Positions 14,600-17,281 of a stretch of 17,281 nucleotides of DNA are shown here, one piece after another. Each line of letters opens with the position of its first letter. Position 1 is the first letter of the stretch. The translations under genes and the position numbers were made by a program. Below the pieces are notes generated by a model. The model was given only the letters and a program-made list of their open reading frames with translations. It was not told where the DNA came from and did no database searches. The stretch is from CAVPRW01 sp046727435 [NCBI: bacterium] (GTDB lineage: Bacteria; Tectomicrobia; Entotheonellia; J063), in contig JBKPCR010000113.1 in NCBI GenBank assembly GCA_046727435.1, positions 1-17,281 on the forward strand. Direction: 5' to 3'.

Positions 14600-15793
14600 A
14601 TGATGAAATATTATCTCAATTATCTTCAGAATGACTCTGGGGTTGCCTTGGTGACGGGACTTGTCATCATGGTCCTCTTTACCGCTATAGGGACGTATGC
14701 TATTCATGTGACCGAGATCGATGAAACCATCGCTGGCAATCTGAAAGCTTCGAAGCAGGCGTTCTACCTTGCAGATGCCGGGTTCCAATGGGGCAAAGCG
14801 CACGTGCGCAATAGTACGACGATGCCTCCCGAGACGGTGGGATCGAGGTTCACCCAGACGTTAGGTTCCGGGACTATGACCATCTCCTTTCTGGCCCAGG
14901 ACCCTGCTGGCATAGCCATGCAATACACGGTGGCAATCCGTGCCACCGGGACCCTCGGGCAGGCCACCCGAACGATCGACGCCCTCGTTACCAAGACCTA
15001 TGCCTTGGGCGATGCGCCGATTGCAATCCGCGGAGCCGAGGCGAATTCCGGCTTCACAGGGGACAAGTTTAAGATCGATGGGAATGACTATTTCTATAAT
15101 CCTGATACGGGTAGCTGGCAGACGACCGGTGAGATCGGCTTAGGGCTGTCAGTCCCGAACGACAGCTTGCAAGCGCAGGTGGTTAGTGCCTTGAGCGGCC
15201 AACAGCAGAATAACATAATCGGGCAGGGGGGCACCCCCAGCGTCGGCATCAGCACGTCCTTCCCCTCGGATGCCATCACGGACCTGGCCAATGCCCTCTG
15301 CGATGCGACGCCGGCAGGAAGTCAGATGACCATCGACCTCAGCCAGACCCTATCCATGAATGGGGATACAACGTGGGGGAATCGAACGACTCCTCAAATC
15401 CATTGTGTTACAGGATCGGGTACGCCGAGTGCCCCCGCGATCTTGGACTTTGCGGGGAACTTCAGCGGTGCCGGGATTCTGGTAGTCCGCAACGCCCAAC
15501 TGGTCGCCAGCGGGGCCTTTCATTATGAGGGGTTGATTATCAATAGCGGTAACGATGTAGGCGTGAGGATCCGCGGCGGCGGCGACAAGGAAATTTATGG
15601 CGCAGTCATGATCAACGAACTCAACCATGACGCACAGCTGGAACTGGAGGCCACCGGAGCTGTGACATTCCGTGCCAGCAGCTCAGCGCTCGCCATGGCG
15701 AGCCAGCTATTCTCCTGGCAGGCCTGGCAAACTCTGCTGCCCGTGGCCCCCATCGGCGTGCAGGAACGTAGTTGGCGCGAAGTGAGCCAGTAG
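14600..15793 (+). CDS. pilX: Minor pilin PilX, extended with a beta-rich domain
   Basis: A 397-residue protein with GAGGAG 7 bp before the ATG. The N-terminus has the PilX pattern: NDSGVALVTGLVIMVLFTAI without Glu5, then DETIAGNLKASKQAFYLADA, close to the family's ERMAGN...AFQAAEAAL. Typical PilX is near 200 residues. Here a second half (about residues 270-380) shows repeating short strands such as GAGILVVRNAQLVASGAF, YEGLIINSGNDVGVRIRGGG and IYGAVMINELN. This resembles a right-handed beta-helix or the polymer-forming domains seen in long PilX proteins of some environmental bacteria. The extension may be an adhesive tip part; that is inference. Confidence 0.88.
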   Translation: MMKYYLNYLQNDSGVALVTGLVIMVLFTAIGTYAIHVTEIDETIAGNLKASKQAFYLADAGFQWGKAHVRNSTTMPPETVGSRFTQTLGSGTMTISFLAQDPAGIAMQYTVAIRATGTLGQATRTIDALVTKTYALGDAPIAIRGAEANSGFTGDKFKIDGNDYFYNPDTGSWQTTGEIGLGLSVPNDSLQAQVVSALSGQQQNNIIGQGGTPSVGISTSFPSDAITDLANALCDATPAGSQMTIDLSQTLSMNGDTTWGNRTTPQIHCVTGSGTPSAPAILDFAGNFSGAGILVVRNAQLVASGAFHYEGLIINSGNDVGVRIRGGGDKEIYGAVMINELNHDAQLELEATGAVTFRASSSALAMASQLFSWQAWQTLLPVAPIGVQERSWREVSQ

Positions 15794-15836
15794 GATGATG
15801 GCGCCCGAGTCCTTTCGATGCGAGAGGAGATGAGCG

Positions 15837-16172
15837 ATGTCAGTGTCACGGGTCTTGACCTTTGCCGTCCTGGTCGCGGTTGGAATACAAGGCCTGAAAT
15901 TCATCGCCCCCTGGTACGATTACCTGCGGCTCAAAGGGGCCATGCAAGAATCGGTCAGTCAGGCGCAATTCGCGACTGACGTTGAGGTTATCAGCGCGGT
16001 CCAGGCCAAAGCAGAGCAGCTCAATGTCTCGCTTGCGCCAAGAAATATTCATGTCGAACGAAGCCCGCAAAGGGGTATACGCCTATGGGCGGAGTATGAC
16101 GTGACCTTGAACTTTCCCCTAGGCTTCTCTCACACGCAACGCTTCCGCCCCGAGGTGAACTCCGGTCGCTGA
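15837..16172 (+). CDS. Small membrane-anchored protein, DUF4845-like
   Basis: 111 residues, with GAGAGGAG 8 bp before the ATG and 43 bp after pilX, so probably the same operon. A single N-terminal hydrophobic segment (VLTFAVLVAVGIQGLKFIAP) is followed by WYDYLRLKGAMQESVSQAQF, then VISAVQAKAEQLNVSLAPRN and a strand-rich end RGIRLWAEYDVTLNFPLGFS. The layout recalls the DUF4845 membrane proteins and small pilus-operon proteins with a single anchor and a periplasmic alpha/beta domain. Its position suggests a role in pilus assembly. Function unknown. Confidence 0.75.
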   Translation: MSVSRVLTFAVLVAVGIQGLKFIAPWYDYLRLKGAMQESVSQAQFATDVEVISAVQAKAEQLNVSLAPRNIHVERSPQRGIRLWAEYDVTLNFPLGFSHTQRFRPEVNSGR

Positions 16173-16222
16173 AACCACTGAGCGACTACCTGCCTTGACC
16201 CTTTACGAAGGAAGGTCAAACC

Positions 16223-16306
16223 ATGGATGAGTGCTGGTGCGGGTATATTCGCCGTGTCACTGCCGAGCACGTGCCCTCGGCCAAGGTGCATGGCTGTTCG
16301 CACTGA
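16223..16306 (+). other. Possible 27-residue cysteine-containing microprotein
   Basis: GAAGGAAGG stands about 7 bp before the ATG. The frame reads MDECWCGYIRRVTAEHVPSA, then KVHGCSH. It fills part of the 233-bp gap between two operon genes. The good ribosome site is the only real support; a chance frame remains likely. Confidence 0.2.
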
Positions 16307-16405
16307 TCGTCTGAGGCTTATGCAAGCGAGCACCTCGATGACGCGGAGGCTGAGCGAAGGTCTGTGGGGTACGTCGCTGAAGGTCCTGGGAGGAGAACAG
16401 TCGCG

Positions 16406-17005
16406 ATGAATTATGTCAGAAGGCTCGCCCTTATGATCGGACTCACAATGGTCCCACTGTCCTCTCTCGCGCATGCCACCTCGTTCATCATTGAATTGCA
16501 CAATGGGCATGAGGTGATCACGCCTCGCGTGTGGGAAGAGGGGAATGAGATCAAGTTTTCTATTTATCAAGGCACCGCGGGGGTTCCTAGAGCTCTGGTG
16601 AAACGTATTAAGACATCCGGGCTCGTCAACAACGATAAAGTCGCACGAAGCTCTATCCCCCAGAGTCCTGACGAGACGGACAAGCCAACAGAGAAGATCT
16701 CACAGAATGAGACAGACATTCGAGACCAAGAACGAAATGTTAAATCTGAAGACGAAAAGAAACATAATAGTGGAATGACACATGAAACTGAAGATCTCAT
16801 GTCTGATGGTGAAAAGAAATTGAGACTTACGAGCCAATTAGATGCAGCGACGAAGAGGTATCGTGAGGCCTCCGAAGCGGGAAATCTTGACGCGAAGAAA
16901 TCAGCATTGAATGATATGAGGGCATACCGCAAGAAGATCTTCAAATTAATGGATGAAGTCAAAAATAAGAATGAAGGGGAGCTACCCACCTGGTGGAACG
17001 AATAG
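16406..17005 (+). CDS. Secreted charged protein of unknown function
   Basis: The ATG at 16406 is preferred over an in-frame ATG at 16364 because GGGAGGAG precedes it and it starts a clean signal peptide (MNYVRRLALMIGLTMVPLSS, then LAHA before TSF). The mature protein opens with FIIELHNGHEVITPRVWEEG, then NEIKFSIYQGTAGVPRALVK. This small beta motif is shared by many short secreted proteins in Nitrospirota- and Geobacter-like genomes (pattern: ngr.itp.yweeg..i.f...gG..gi....v..I). From about residue 80 on it is very polar, with likely coiled-coil stretches (QLDAATKRYREASEAGNLDA, MRAYRKKIFKLMDEVKNKNE). It closes the pilus operon. Its role is unknown, perhaps periplasmic. Confidence 0.8.
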   Translation: MNYVRRLALMIGLTMVPLSSLAHATSFIIELHNGHEVITPRVWEEGNEIKFSIYQGTAGVPRALVKRIKTSGLVNNDKVARSSIPQSPDETDKPTEKISQNETDIRDQERNVKSEDEKKHNSGMTHETEDLMSDGEKKLRLTSQLDAATKRYREASEAGNLDAKKSALNDMRAYRKKIFKLMDEVKNKNEGELPTWWNE

Positions 17006-17120
17006 AAAACTCTTTCCCACTGCATCAATTCGAAGGACAGCAACTTCGCGGTAAGATATACAAACGACTTAACGAAATTGCCCCTATGACGATGGCCTTA
17101 TCGAATTCAACAGCAGGGAG

Positions 17121-17281
17121 TTAGGAGGCAGGCGGCGAGAGGTCGAACTCCACATGGATATCAGCGGCAGGAGCTGAGTGCGTCAATTTCCCGACTGAAA
17201 TCAGATCGACTCCTGTGCGGGCCACGGCTGTAACCGTCTCCAGACTCACGCCTCCGGAAGCTTCCACGATAGCTCGCTTAC
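17121..17281 (-). CDS. nadC: Quinolinate phosphoribosyltransferase, C-terminal end (continues beyond the window)
   Basis: The last 52 codons of a gene entering from the right edge and ending at TAA 17121-17123. The product reads VEASGGVSLETVTAVARTGV, then DLISVGKLTHSAPAADIHVE and FDLSPPAS. This is the signature C-terminus of NadC (EASGG...L..v...a.tGVD.ISvG.LThSa...D). The enzyme makes nicotinate mononucleotide from quinolinate and PRPP in NAD synthesis. It converges with the pilus operon; the 115 bp between them show no clear terminator. Confidence 0.93.
   Translation of the reverse strand, partial: KRAIVEASGGVSLETVTAVARTGVDLISVGKLTHSAPAADIHVEFDLSPPAS

Overview
The window looks like a stretch of a Gram-negative bacterial chromosome. 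It holds a type IV pilus locus, two tRNA genes, one insertion sequence and a long tract of decayed genes. Two major-type pilins, a long beta-rich PilX, a fused membrane/spermidine-synthase-like protein and a GAF-type sigma-54 activator relic together suggest a Nitrospirota-like or deltaproteobacterial-like genome. That placement is inference from gene content only; no ribosomal marker is present.

Positions 1-3100 are a gene graveyard. Only the first gene, a luciferase-like (LLM) flavin/F420 oxidoreductase running off the left edge, looks intact. Behind it lie remnants of a GNAT acetyltransferase, a second LLM protein, a short-chain dehydrogenase and a TPR-type regulator. Positions 3100-5430 form the major pilin block: a sigma-54-type promoter, pilin 1, pilin 2 and the prepilin peptidase pilD. 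Each pilin is followed by a copy of a 96-nt structured element that ends in a terminator-like hairpin. No known RNA family was recognised in it, and it is the most unusual signal here.

Positions 5430-7302 are again decayed. They include small minus-strand reading frames and a GAF-AAA+-Fis (sigma-54 activator) gene that has lost nearly all its ATPase domain. Directly behind its stop codon sits an intact IS66-family element (7310-8858) with clear inverted ends and a perfect 8-bp target duplication. Then come tRNA-Val(CAC) and tRNA-Ala(CGC), followed by a 1012-residue membrane protein with a spermidine-synthase-like domain and TPR-like tail, all on the minus strand.

From 13024 a plus-strand minor pilin operon (fimT, pilV, pilW, pilX) runs into a small membrane-anchored protein and a secreted charged protein. 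A second sigma-54-like site lies upstream of fimT. No pilY1 is seen. The C-terminal end of nadC enters from the right edge on the minus strand. PilD would process the two major pilins and FimT/PilV/PilW/PilX. The minor pilins presumably form the pilus tip or priming complex.
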